Made by a program: the position numbers and the translations under genes. Under the pieces are notes generated by a model. The model was not told the origin of the DNA. It saw only the letters and a list, made by a program, of their open reading frames with translations, and searched no databases. Source: JABDBE01 sp049585795 (lineage in GTDB: Bacteria > Acidobacteriota > Terriglobia > Terriglobales > Acidobacteriaceae). From it: a stretch of DNA of 64,000 nt. This document shows positions 43,760 through 51,132 of the stretch, piece by piece; position 1 is the first letter of the stretch, and each line of letters begins with the position of its first letter. The stretch lies in contig JBAVAQ010000085.1 of NCBI GenBank assembly GCA_049585795.1, positions 1 to 64,000 of the forward strand, written 5' to 3'.

Positions 43760-43780
43760 GCTCAGCAGTCAGCACTCAGC
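43760..43780. repeat. Heptamer-type repeat, left of DsrE gene
   Basis: On the minus strand this reads as consecutive heptads TGAGTGC, TGACTGC, TGAGC. A longer array of the same heptad on the plus strand lies at 44621-44648, so inverted copies flank the DsrE-family gene. Confidence 0.5.
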
Positions 43781-43884
43781 TTGATCCCGCAAAAACAAAA
43801 TCTTAGTCCTTCGGAAAATTGCTATTAAATAGTTTGTAATCAGCCCCCGGCTCGTGTAGAGTCCTGCCCTGCGGGAGGTGGGGC

Positions 43885-44370
43885 ATGGCAACCCGCCGAA
43901 ACTTTCTTGAAAAATCGACGCAATTGGCTGCTGGTGTACTCGCCGCCGGGTCCATTGCGGCTTCCACAGACGGGGCGCAGACTCAGCAACCTCAGACACC
44001 CAAGAAGAAATTGCACATTTTGATGAGGAGTTCTTGGGGAACCGACGAGCCGACCCGCGCATCCTTCGTCTTTTCCCACGGGCTCGCACTGGCCGACGCC
44101 GGGCACGATGTGCAGATATTTCTCACTCACGACGCTACGTACCTCATGCGCAAGGCGACGGTTGATTCGGTAAAACCCATCGGATGGCCTCCCCTGAGCG
44201 AGACCATGGCGAAGGTTGTAGCCAAACGCATCCTGGTATTTTCTTGAGGAGCCTGTTCCCGGGCCCGTGGGGTCACGGAGGCGGACTTGAGCAGTTGGAA
44301 CGCGCAATGGGGCACGGTTCCGATCTACGTTTCCCTGGTGGAATGGGCCGACCACGTTATTAGTGAATGA
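43885..44370 (+). CDS. Tat-exported DsrE-family protein with in-frame TGA (possible selenocysteine)
   Basis: The 161-codon frame is interrupted only by TGA at codon 121 (44245-44247). Residues 1-32 form a twin-arginine signal (ATRRNFLEKSTQLAAGVLAAGSIAAS). Residues ~42-160 are a DsrE/DsrF-like sulfur-relay fold: LHILMRSSWGTDEPTRASFVFSHGLALADAGHDVQIFLT, then AKRILVFS-[TGA]-GACSRARGVTEADL, WNAQWG, VSLVEWADHVISE. Related proteins have Cys at codon 121, giving CGAC; here TGA makes U-G-A-C, a UxxC redox motif. Downstream the frame stays clean and conserved to TGA 44368-44370. GGGAGG precedes the ATG. Either a selenoprotein or a recent nonsense allele; no sel genes are in the window. Confidence 0.65.
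44251..44282 (+). other. Candidate stem-loop 3' of the TGA (bSECIS-like?)
   Basis: Within the reading frame, UCCC (44257-44260) can pair with GGGG (44269-44272) around the loop GGGCCCGU. An outer GCCU (44251-44254)/AGGC (44279-44282) pairing encloses it. The loop begins with G, as bacterial SECIS loops do, but it sits only 13-20 nt after the TGA, at the short end for such elements. This is a hand fold only. Confidence 0.25.
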
Positions 44371-44620
44371 AGCACCAGATCCTTTCGGGGGAGCCGCCAT
44401 GTCTGCGGGTTTTCTGCTTTCTGCCGCTCGCCCCCAGTGATTGGTGCCGGTCCATACGATCATTGCTTACTCTGGAGCAAGCGCTCCAGTTAACTCGTCC
44501 CCTTGTAAGTGTATTTCGAGAATCTCAATAACAGGACGAGATGCACCGCGACAGCCGAGAGGTTGCAATAGGCGAAACGAACAACATCGTGTTTTGGGAC
44601 CCGCGACGCTGTCCAACGGC

Positions 44621-44648
44621 TGAATGCTGAGTGCTAAATGCTAAGTGC
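44621..44648. repeat. Heptamer tandem repeat, right of DsrE gene
   Basis: Four consecutive heptads, TGAATGC, TGAGTGC, TAAATGC, TAAGTGC, lie just before the 3' end of the Ku gene. This is the same heptad as at 43760-43780 but in the opposite orientation. Confidence 0.6.
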
Positions 44649-44665
44649 TTATGGCAAACTGCTCC

Positions 44666-45502
44666 CTACCCCCGCCCGCGAGATCTCTTTCCACCCGCCC
44701 CTTCGGATGGGGCCGCAGCCGCTGGCTTCTTCTTCCCTTCCATCTCCGCCAGGCTTGCCTTCAGCGCCGACATCAAGTCGACAACCGGCGCCAGCTTCTT
44801 CGGTTTCTCTACTTCGGCAATCTTCCCGCCTTCCAGTTTGGTCTGGATCAGGTTCTTCAGGTTGTCCTGAAACGTATCGTGATATTTTTCGGGATCCCAA
44901 TCGGCCGCCAGCGCCTCGATCAATTGATGTGCCACCTTGACTTCCGCATCTTTGAGTTCGACATCGGGCGCGCCGAAACCTTCCACTTCGCGAACCTCTT
45001 CTTTGTAATACATCGTGTGCAACATCATTCCGCCTTCATGCGGACGCAGAAAAACCGTGTACTCGCGGTTATGCATGGTGAGCTTGGCAATAGCAACATA
45101 CTCGCTCTCTTCCATCGCCTTGGTGAGCAGCGCGTAAGGCCGCCGGCCGGCCTCGTCGGGAATCATGTAGTACGACGATTCGAAGTAAACCGGATCGACC
45201 TCGCTCGCCTTTACAAATTCCAGAATCTCCATGGTCTTGGCGGTCTTCGGTTCAATCTTTTTGATCTCGTCAGGCTCAACGACGACGTACTCGTCTTTGC
45301 GGTACTCGTAGCCCTTGACAGTTTCGCTCCGTTCCACCACTTTGCCATCCGCCAGACAAACATACTGCTGCTTCAGACGGGATAGGTCGTCGCGGTGCAG
45401 CATGTTGAACGAGATCCCGGAACTGCGCGCGCCGGAGAACAGCTTCACCGGCATCGAAATTAGACCGAAGGTTAAGTAGCCAGACCAAACCGAAGCTGCC
45501 AT
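44666..45502 (-). CDS. ku: Bacterial Ku protein
   Basis: A 278-residue homodimeric DNA-end-binding protein of non-homologous end joining, of family length. The core (SVWSGYLTFGLISMPVKLFSGARSSGISFNMLHRDD, KGYEYRKDEYVVVEPDEI, DPVYFESSYYMIPDEAGRRPYALL, MHNREYTVFLRPHEGGMMLHTMYY) is fully typical. The C-terminus is a Lys/Arg-rich tail (EGKKKPAAAAPSEGAGGKRSRGRG) like those that aid DNA binding and ligase recruitment. AGGTG precedes the ATG. The partner ligase LigD is not in the window. Confidence 0.95.
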   Translation of the reverse strand: MAASVWSGYLTFGLISMPVKLFSGARSSGISFNMLHRDDLSRLKQQYVCLADGKVVERSETVKGYEYRKDEYVVVEPDEIKKIEPKTAKTMEILEFVKASEVDPVYFESSYYMIPDEAGRRPYALLTKAMEESEYVAIAKLTMHNREYTVFLRPHEGGMMLHTMYYKEEVREVEGFGAPDVELKDAEVKVAHQLIEALAADWDPEKYHDTFQDNLKNLIQTKLEGGKIAEVEKPKKLAPVVDLMSALKASLAEMEGKKKPAAAAPSEGAGGKRSRGRG

Positions 45503-45742
45503 AGTTCACCTGTTTTGAAGTATAGGCCGGGCGTCCACCCCATGCGCATTATCGGACGCCACTCCGCAAGCTTGCGCTCGTGAGTTTAAACTACAACCAA
45601 CCGTTTGATGCACAAAGCTAGCGCCGGTAACCCAGAGTGAAAGCACGATACACTGGGGCTGAACTCGACGCAACCCTATCCATAGTAGTATCGGGCTTGG
45701 TACCCGCGCTTCAGAAGCCAAATCGGAGCGACAATCTTCCCA

Positions 45743-46489
45743 GTGGCTGATCTGACCCGAACCGTTGAGAGTTTTGCGGAGCTCGCCGCCGTTCGTCCAG
45801 TTTGGACCGCCACGCTCGTCACAGTGCTTTTCACAACCCTCGCCCGCTGGGTTCGCGGAGTCAGCCTTTCCGGCGCCATAGCGGGAGCCGCAGTCTGTTT
45901 TCTGTTATACTTGGGCGCAGGCCCCGGCGCATTCGTGGCTTTGGTCTCGGTGTTCGCGCTGACCTGGATTTCCACTCGCTTCGGCTATCGCCGTAAAGAA
46001 AAGTTGGGAACCGCTGAAAAGCGGGATGGCAGAACCGCCTGGCAAGTTCTAGCCAACCTTACCGTCGCCTCGACTTGTGCTGGGCTATCAGCGTTCGGAT
46101 CACAAAGAGCGGTCTTCCTGCTCGCAGTTTCAGCCGCTCTCTCGGAGGCCGCCGCAGATACTGTTTCGAGCGAACTGGGCCAGGCTCGAAGCGCAAAAGC
46201 CCGGCTGATCACGACCTGGAAAGATGTGGCCGCAGGGACCGACGGAGGAGTCACTTGGGCAGGAACTCTGGCCGGCATCGCCACCGCTGCCCTCGTCAGC
46301 TGGGTGTGCGTTCTAACCAGGCTCGTACCTTTCAGGTGGTTCGGCATATCGATCACAGCAGCCGTCATTGGCATGATCGCGGACAGCTATCTGGGTGCGT
46401 TGCTGGAGCGAAGAAACCTATTGAACAATGACGCCGTGAACTTCCTCGGTACTCTAGTCGCGGCAGGTGCCGCCTTCCTCCTGGCATGA
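45743..46489 (+). CDS. DUF92 membrane protein
   Basis: A 248-residue integral membrane protein with about six hydrophobic helices. RWVRGVSLSGAIAGAAVCFLLYLGAG, FALTWISTRFGYRRKEKLG, AALSEAAADTVSSELGQA and GGVTWAGTLAGIATA, NNDAVNFLGTLVAAG match the DUF92 family, whose plant members include the phytyl-phosphate kinase VTE6. The substrate here is unknown; isoprenoid phosphate metabolism is only a family-level suggestion. It starts at GTG; the ribosome binding site is weak. Confidence 0.85.
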   Translation: MADLTRTVESFAELAAVRPVWTATLVTVLFTTLARWVRGVSLSGAIAGAAVCFLLYLGAGPGAFVALVSVFALTWISTRFGYRRKEKLGTAEKRDGRTAWQVLANLTVASTCAGLSAFGSQRAVFLLAVSAALSEAAADTVSSELGQARSAKARLITTWKDVAAGTDGGVTWAGTLAGIATAALVSWVCVLTRLVPFRWFGISITAAVIGMIADSYLGALLERRNLLNNDAVNFLGTLVAAGAAFLLA

Positions 46490-46877
46490 ATCCTCCAGAA
46501 ACTAGCATGATCTACCGTAGAAACGTTGCTCGCAACGTTTTTCCACCCTCGCAATACACTCCACCCTATTGTCATTCCGAGGAGCGAAGCGACGAGGAAT
46601 CTCGGTTTCTCGGGCCGCGCGAAAAAACAAGATTGAGTCTCGCAGACCGAAGTGATACTGCTTGGTTGTTACGAGTAATCTGTCATTTCGAGCCCAGCCC
46701 GGTTGTCCACTCGCGGACAGCCAGGTGAAGTCGAGAACTGTTCTCCCCTCCCACTGGTTCATGTCCCGCGGTTCCTTGAAGCCTCCCTCAACCCCATAGA
46801 GAATCTAAAGAGCACCTCGGGAAAAGCTACTCGCATCTAATTGACTTAATCAGGGTTCGCAGGACAGTCAACAACCG
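46490..46877. other. Repeat-bearing intergenic region
   Basis: 388 bases between two plus-strand genes. Most is occupied by family-1 dispersed repeats (46571-46605 and 46681-46740) with short linking sequence. No gene or clear promoter is seen. Confidence 0.5.
46571..46740. repeat. Dispersed intergenic repeats, family 1
   Basis: GTCATTCCGAGGAGCGAAGC begins at 46571. About 110 nt on, TGTCATTTCGAGC (46681) is followed by the imperfect inverted repeat GGTTGTCC / GGACAGCC and by GTGAAGTCGAGAACTG. These correspond to both ends of the copy at 898-1020. The central GGACAG inverted repeat is also echoed at 52766-52784. Confidence 0.6.
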
Positions 46878-47609
46878 ATGAAGATTCGAACGCTAATTGT
46901 AGGCTACGTGCTGGCACTGGCACTTTTCCTGTTTGCGCAGCGCCATCCCAGCGCATCGTCACCGACTGAGTTTCGTGCCGTCGTCGATTTGACCCATCCG
47001 GTAAGTCTTCACGCCCTGGCTTTCGAACGCGCCCGAAATTCCGTTTTATCTCCCGAACTGTTTGGAACTCGTATCGACGCACCCGCGCATTTTGCGCGCA
47101 GTCTCTGGACCGTCGATCAGATTCCTACAGAGCGCTTGATCGCGCCCCTCGTCGTGGTGGATGTGACTGCGAAGACCGCAAACCGCCCCGACTACCAGAT
47201 TTCGGTCGAAGACATTGCGCAGTGGGAACAGGCCCACAACCAGATTCCTCTCGGCTCAGTGATCATGGCGCGTACTGGATGGGATTCTCGTTGGAATTCA
47301 ATCAAGGATTACCGCAATGCCGACCGTGCCGGCACCATGCACTTTCCCGGATATTCGCAGGATGCGGCGAAGTTTCTGATTGAAGGACGCAATGCGCTCG
47401 GCCTCGGTATTGACACGTTGAGTATCGACTACGGCGCATCCAAAAACTTCCCAGTACGCCAGTACACGCTGTCACACAGCGTCTACCAACTGGAAAACGT
47501 CGCCAATCTGGATCGCGCGCCCGCGACCGGCGGAATGGTCGTGGTCGCCCCCACCAAGCTCGAAAGCGGCTCCGACGGCCCGGTGCGAATCCTGGCCTTG
47601 GTGCACTGA
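46878..47609 (+). CDS. Cyclase-family (kynurenine formamidase-like) secreted protein
   Basis: A 243-residue protein with an N-terminal signal or anchor (IVGYVLALALFLFAQRH). The cyclase/KynB-like fold is seen in VVDLTHPVSLHALAF, the metal-site region LFGTRIDAPAHF, VIMARTGWDSRW, FPGYSQDAAKFLIEGRNALGLGIDTLSIDYG and LENVANLDRAP. The canonical metal motif is HxGTHxDxPxH; here it reads ELFGTRIDAPAH, so the first His and the GTH His are replaced while D and the final H remain. Activity or metal binding may differ from kynurenine formamidase. The substrate is unknown. Confidence 0.82.
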   Translation: MKIRTLIVGYVLALALFLFAQRHPSASSPTEFRAVVDLTHPVSLHALAFERARNSVLSPELFGTRIDAPAHFARSLWTVDQIPTERLIAPLVVVDVTAKTANRPDYQISVEDIAQWEQAHNQIPLGSVIMARTGWDSRWNSIKDYRNADRAGTMHFPGYSQDAAKFLIEGRNALGLGIDTLSIDYGASKNFPVRQYTLSHSVYQLENVANLDRAPATGGMVVVAPTKLESGSDGPVRILALVH

Positions 47610-47657
47610 AGAGCAGCCTCGTGGTCGAACTGTCACCTTCGCGCGTTCCTTTGTGGA

Positions 47658-47677
47658 CCTTCGTGTCCTTTGTGGTT
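47658..47677. repeat. Short dispersed repeat, family 3
   Basis: A 20-base unit beginning CCTTCGTGTCC and ending TTTGTGGTT, found again as an inverted pair at 57587-57644. The unit is common in intergenic DNA of environmental bacteria as I recall. Confidence 0.55.
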
Positions 47678-47781
47678 CAAGAACTCGCCGGAAGCAGCAA
47701 ACTTCAGCCTCCGAATCTTTGCAGCTTCCATCCCGCCGCTTTCATCTGAGTTCTATACGCGATCCACCCCCAGAGGCCAAC

Positions 47782-48306
47782 ATGACCGACCCGCGTTATC
47801 CCATCGGAAGGTTCAAGTTCGACGGTCCCGCAAGCGACGCCCAGCGAACCCAATTCATCGACGACATCGAACAGGCGCCTGCAGCGTTACGCGCCGCGGT
47901 GAAGAACCTATCGCCAGAGCAAATCGAAACCCCATATCGCGACGGCGGCTGGACGGTGCGCCAGGTAGTACATCACGTTCCAGACAGCCACATGAACGCG
48001 TACGCGCGTTTCAAGCTGGCGTTAACCGAAGATGAGCCCACCATCAAACCCTATATGGAAGATCGCTGGGCGGATACATCGGAGGTGCACTCGACTCCGC
48101 TGGAAGTTTCGCTGACGTTGCTGGAGTCATTGCACGACCGTTGGGTGCGCCTGCTGCGTTCGCTGCAACCATCCGACTGGAAGCGAACCTTCCGCCATCC
48201 CGAACTAGGGACGGTGTCGCTGGACAAGAATCTCGCACTCTACGCCTGGCACGGCAAACACCACGTAGCGCACATCACAGAGTTGAAAAAAAAGATGGGC
48301 TGGTAG
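47782..48306 (+). CDS. DinB/YfiT-family putative metal-dependent hydrolase
   Basis: A 174-residue four-helix-bundle protein of the DinB superfamily, closest to YfiT/BstA. The metal-binding histidines are visible in GGWTVRQVVHHVPDSHMNAY and YAWHGKHHVAHI. The N-terminus DPRYPIGRFKFDG is typical of YfiT. BstA relatives transfer bacillithiol; in an organism without bacillithiol the thiol partner would differ. I start at the ATG at 47782 because the domain begins there; the longer frame runs through the dispersed repeat at 47658. Confidence 0.87.
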   Translation: MTDPRYPIGRFKFDGPASDAQRTQFIDDIEQAPAALRAAVKNLSPEQIETPYRDGGWTVRQVVHHVPDSHMNAYARFKLALTEDEPTIKPYMEDRWADTSEVHSTPLEVSLTLLESLHDRWVRLLRSLQPSDWKRTFRHPELGTVSLDKNLALYAWHGKHHVAHITELKKKMGW

Positions 48307-48333
48307 GGCGTCGGCAAACTTCTCTCCCCCTGA

Positions 48334-48350
48334 GCCAAGTGACGCTTGGC
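48334..48350. terminator. Hairpin between convergent genes
   Basis: GCCAAG (48334-48339), TGACG, CTTGGC (48345-48350) form a perfect 6-bp stem between the YfiT-like gene and the convergent YdcF gene. There is no T-run; bidirectional termination is only a possibility. Confidence 0.3.
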
Positions 48351-48459
48351 GAAGCGAAACAGTCACGAACTCGAAGGACCCCCGCGAAAACCGGGCGGCA
48401 CAAAAACATTCGCAAGGCATTCTCACCAACCTTCCCACAGCATTGAGGAATTGCAGGCT

Positions 48460-49080
48460 TCACGCCAACCCCTGCAGCCGCCAGACCATATAGCTGACCG
48501 CTTCGCGCAGCACCGCTTCCCCCCGCTGCCACAGCGAATGAGGAATCGAATCAGGACGCGGCGAAACGTACACCTGGATTCCTTCATGCTCGAGCAGCTT
48601 GCGGATGCGGAACACATGATACGCATCGCTCACCGCCACGCAAGTGTGCATGTGATTGGTGCGCATGATAACGCCAATCCGTTCGGCGGATTGCGCCGTG
48701 TCCGAGCCCTGGGTTTCTTCAATCAGGCCGGCGTCGGGAATTCCACGATGCATCAGGTAATCATGGCCCACCCCGCCTTCGCTGTAACTGGGATCTGCCG
48801 CGGCCCCACCGGTCGTGATCACCATCGGAGCGACGCCTCGTTCGAACAGGTTGAAAGCATGATCCAGTCGAGCCCGGTACACGGGAGATGGGCGGCCGGA
48901 ATATTCCGCCGCTCCGAAGACGACAATAGCATCGGCGGAATGAATTTGCTGCCGCGAGGACTCGCGCACAATGCCAGCACAAATAGCAGCCATCCAGATA
49001 ACGAAGGCTGCCACAGCCAGCCCTGCGAGCCAGAGCATCCAATGGCGTCGCCAAGGCCGTTTCGCAGCTGTTTCGCTCAT
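48460..49080 (-). CDS. YdcF/DUF218 membrane-anchored protein
   Basis: A 206-residue protein. One membrane helix near residues 14-36 (LWLAGLAVAAFVIWMAAICAGI) is followed by a DUF218 domain: ADAIVVFGAAEYSGRPSPVYRARLDHAFNLFERG, MVITTGGAAADPSYSEG, EETQGSDTAQSAERIGVIMRTNHMHTCVAVSDAYHVFRIRKLL. Family members (YdcF, ElyC/SanA) act in envelope biogenesis or bind SAM. Its ATG overlaps the stop of the TsaC gene by 4 nt. Confidence 0.88.
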   Translation of the reverse strand: MSETAAKRPWRRHWMLWLAGLAVAAFVIWMAAICAGIVRESSRQQIHSADAIVVFGAAEYSGRPSPVYRARLDHAFNLFERGVAPMVITTGGAAADPSYSEGGVGHDYLMHRGIPDAGLIEETQGSDTAQSAERIGVIMRTNHMHTCVAVSDAYHVFRIRKLLEHEGIQVYVSPRPDSIPHSLWQRGEAVLREAVSYMVWRLQGLA

Positions 49081-49724
49081 CCCTGTGCGAAGAACTCGGA
49101 AATGTCTTGGGAAGGAATCGCGCCTTCGCGCATGATGCGCCAGCGGGCATCCTCGTCGGTAAGGTCAACAATGGTCGAAGCGGTTTCGCGTGGCGATGTG
49201 CCGCCGTCGACGATGATAGAAATGCGCTCCTGCAATTGATCGCGCACCGCTTCCGCCGTCGTACACTCCGATTCCCCGCTCAGATTCGCCGAGGTCGCGG
49301 TAATCGGAATTCTCGCGGCCTGAACTACCGCCAGCGGAATCTTGGCGCTGGGTATGCGCAGGGCCACGTTGCCGGTGTTGGCCGTCACTTTCAACGGCAG
49401 CCGCGACGCAGCTCTCACGATAATGGTCAGCGGCCCCGGCCAAAAACGCCGAGCCAGTTTGTAGAACTCGTCCGGTAGCGGCTTGGCCAACTCCTCGGCC
49501 TGCTCTTCATTTTCGATCAAGAGCGACAGCGGCTTGTGCCGCGAGCGCGACTTGATTTCATACACCCGATCGACGGCGCGCAGGTTAAACGGGTCGGCAG
49601 CCAGGCCATAAAACGTATCCGTGGGCATGCCCAGCACTTGGCCGGCACGAATCTGGTCGGCCGCATACCGGATCAATGATGCCTCTGGCTTCTCGCTGTT
49701 GATCTTGAGAATTTCCGGGCGCAC
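49077..49724 (-). CDS. tsaC: L-threonylcarbamoyladenylate synthase (TsaC/YrdC)
   Basis: A 215-residue YrdC-domain enzyme that makes threonylcarbamoyl-AMP from threonine, bicarbonate and ATP for the t6A37 tRNA modification. GQVLGMPTDTFYGLAADPFN, RVYEIKSRSRHKPLSLLI, FWPGPLTIIVRA, NVALRIPSA and ITATSANLSGE are conserved. There is no Sua5 C-terminal domain. The frame is open much further upstream, but GTG at 49722-49724 has GGAAGGA 5 nt before it and sits at the normal domain start. It is translationally coupled to the downstream ydcF-like gene. Confidence 0.92.
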   Translation of the reverse strand: MRPEILKINSEKPEASLIRYAADQIRAGQVLGMPTDTFYGLAADPFNLRAVDRVYEIKSRSRHKPLSLLIENEEQAEELAKPLPDEFYKLARRFWPGPLTIIVRAASRLPLKVTANTGNVALRIPSAKIPLAVVQAARIPITATSANLSGESECTTAEAVRDQLQERISIIVDGGTSPRETASTIVDLTDEDARWRIMREGAIPSQDISEFFAQG

Positions 49725-50191
49725 ACGCTTCCTTCCCAGTAATGTCCTGAATCCGCGAAAGCTAACATACCATGGGCCATCACTGCAAGGAGAGACAAAC
49801 ATTGGGAAGTGTCTGAAATCTGCGTTGGTGTCTTTCTGCGGCAGATCGACTGATCCAAAGAGTAAAGGGGCGGAACCTGTGAGAGCCTTTGGCGGGGGAG
49901 AGGCCGCCCCTTCGGCGTGAGGTATGCTCGGCGTGGCAAAAACGCTAAAGGGCGGACTTTCGGACAACTTGCGCCGTAAATCCGCCCCTCAGGCTTTCGT
50001 GCACGGCCACGAGGTTAGTTGGTGATGGGCGGAAGCGCCATCGGGCAAATGCTGTATTAGCACATAGGTTATAACGATTTAGTTAACGACCCCAAGATTT
50101 TCCTATCTCCGCGCTCTGTGCGTCAGTTCTCCGCGACTTCTGCGATTTAAGACTTTGCCGCAGTCGCGTATCATCAAATCCTAAAACAATC
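49725..50191. other. Intergenic region with strong inverted repeats
   Basis: 467 bases between the divergent TsaC and SpoU-methyltransferase genes. The core (49865-49988) has nested GC-rich inverted repeats described separately. Around 50100-50150 is a degenerate copy of the CTCTGTG...CTCCGCGAC dispersed repeat seen better at 51096-51127. No gene is supported. Confidence 0.45.
49865..49988. other. Nested inverted repeats, candidate structured RNA
   Basis: AAGGGGCGG (49865-49873) pairs with CCGCCCCTT (49903-49911). A second hairpin joins GGGCGGA (about 49950-49956) with TCCGCCC (49981-49987). The outer pair GGGGCGGA (49867-49874)/TCCGCCCC (49981-49988) competes with both. TAAAGGG(G)CGGA occurs twice, 82 nt apart, on the plus strand. 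The alternatives resemble a switchable leader or a small RNA. The strand is uncertain, as it lies upstream of both divergent genes. Confidence 0.4.
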
Positions 50192-51055
50192 GTGCGGAAG
50201 CCAACGACCAACCACGCTCCGGCTATCCACGGCCGCCTACGACGCATCGACGGACGCCACAACCCGCTCGTCAAAGAACTGCGCGGCGCCTTCGCCCACG
50301 GCGAACTCACGCCCGACGGCTACTGCGCCATCGAAGGCATGCGCATTCTCGAAGAAGCCATCCGCAGCGGGCTGAAGTTCAAAGCAGTCTTCTTCCGAGC
50401 CTCCGCCGAAAACCGTGCCGAGCGCCTGCTGCCCCAACTCGCTGCCCACGTCGAGACTCTTCTGCTTCCCGACAAGCTGTTCGCCAGCGCAGTCCCCAGC
50501 GAAACTCCGCAAGGCGTGGCCGCGTTGGTCCGCTGCAAATCATTCAAGCTGGAAGATGTCCTGACCAAGTCCCAAGCCGCGCCGCTACTCGCAATCGCGG
50601 GGGTGCAAGACCCGGGAAATCTGGGCACAATCCTGCGCTCAGCGGAAGCCTTCGGCGCCGGGGGTGTGCTCCTCGGCGAAGGCACAGTCAGCCCGTTCAA
50701 CTCCAAAGTGATCCGCGCCTCAGCCGGTTCCGTGTTCCGCCTTCCCATCGTCGAGGCGAACCTGCCGGGGGTTCTGGACCAGATGCGCGAAATCGGCCTG
50801 CGCCTCATCGCAGCCTCCTCGCACAAAGGCACACCGCTGGACCAAGCCAAGCTGACCGGACCGCTAGCCATCTTTATCGGCAGCGAAGGCGCGGGATTAC
50901 CGCGCGACCTGCTAGGTCAAATGACCGAGACCATATCCATCCCCCACTCGCCGACCGTCGAATCCCTGAATGCAGGCGTAGCCGCGAGCATCGTATTATA
51001 CGAAGCAGCCCGGCAGGTCGCTCACCACGGCGACACCGAGTTACAGGGAACGTAA
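50192..51055 (+). CDS. SpoU/TrmH-family RNA 2'-O-methyltransferase
   Basis: A 287-residue enzyme. The N-terminal substrate-binding domain (RRIDGRHNPLVKELRGAF...CAIEGMRILEEAIRSG) leads into the trefoil-knot SPOUT domain with motif 1 AGVQDPGNLGTILRSAEAFG, motif 2 AIFIGSEGAGLP and motif 3 IPHSPTVESLNAGVAASIVLYE. It methylates a ribose 2'-OH in rRNA or tRNA using SAM; RlmB/TrmH-type, target not known. It starts at GTG. Upstream lies the inverted-repeat region. Confidence 0.92.
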   Translation: MRKPTTNHAPAIHGRLRRIDGRHNPLVKELRGAFAHGELTPDGYCAIEGMRILEEAIRSGLKFKAVFFRASAENRAERLLPQLAAHVETLLLPDKLFASAVPSETPQGVAALVRCKSFKLEDVLTKSQAAPLLAIAGVQDPGNLGTILRSAEAFGAGGVLLGEGTVSPFNSKVIRASAGSVFRLPIVEANLPGVLDQMREIGLRLIAASSHKGTPLDQAKLTGPLAIFIGSEGAGLPRDLLGQMTETISIPHSPTVESLNAGVAASIVLYEAARQVAHHGDTELQGT

Positions 51056-51095
51056 AACCTTTAAGCCGCAAGCTGGCAGCGACAATCGCCAATTT

Positions 51096-51127
51096 TCTCT
51101 GTGTCTCTGCGACTCTGTGGTGAAATA
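51096..51127. repeat. Short dispersed repeat, family 4 (CTCTGTGTCTCTGCG type)
   Basis: CTCTGTGTCTCTGCGACTC followed by TGTGGTGAAAT lies just before the rarA start. A diverged copy is at about 50107-50150. This kind of sequence recurs in intergenic DNA of many environmental genomes. Confidence 0.5.
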
Positions 51128-51132
51128 GGCTG

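Noticed and set aside
43840..44463. 207-codon minus-strand ORF over the DsrE gene
   Set aside because: It would explain the TGA region as non-coding on the plus strand, but its product has no family resemblance, whereas the plus-strand frame is clearly DsrE on both sides of the TGA.
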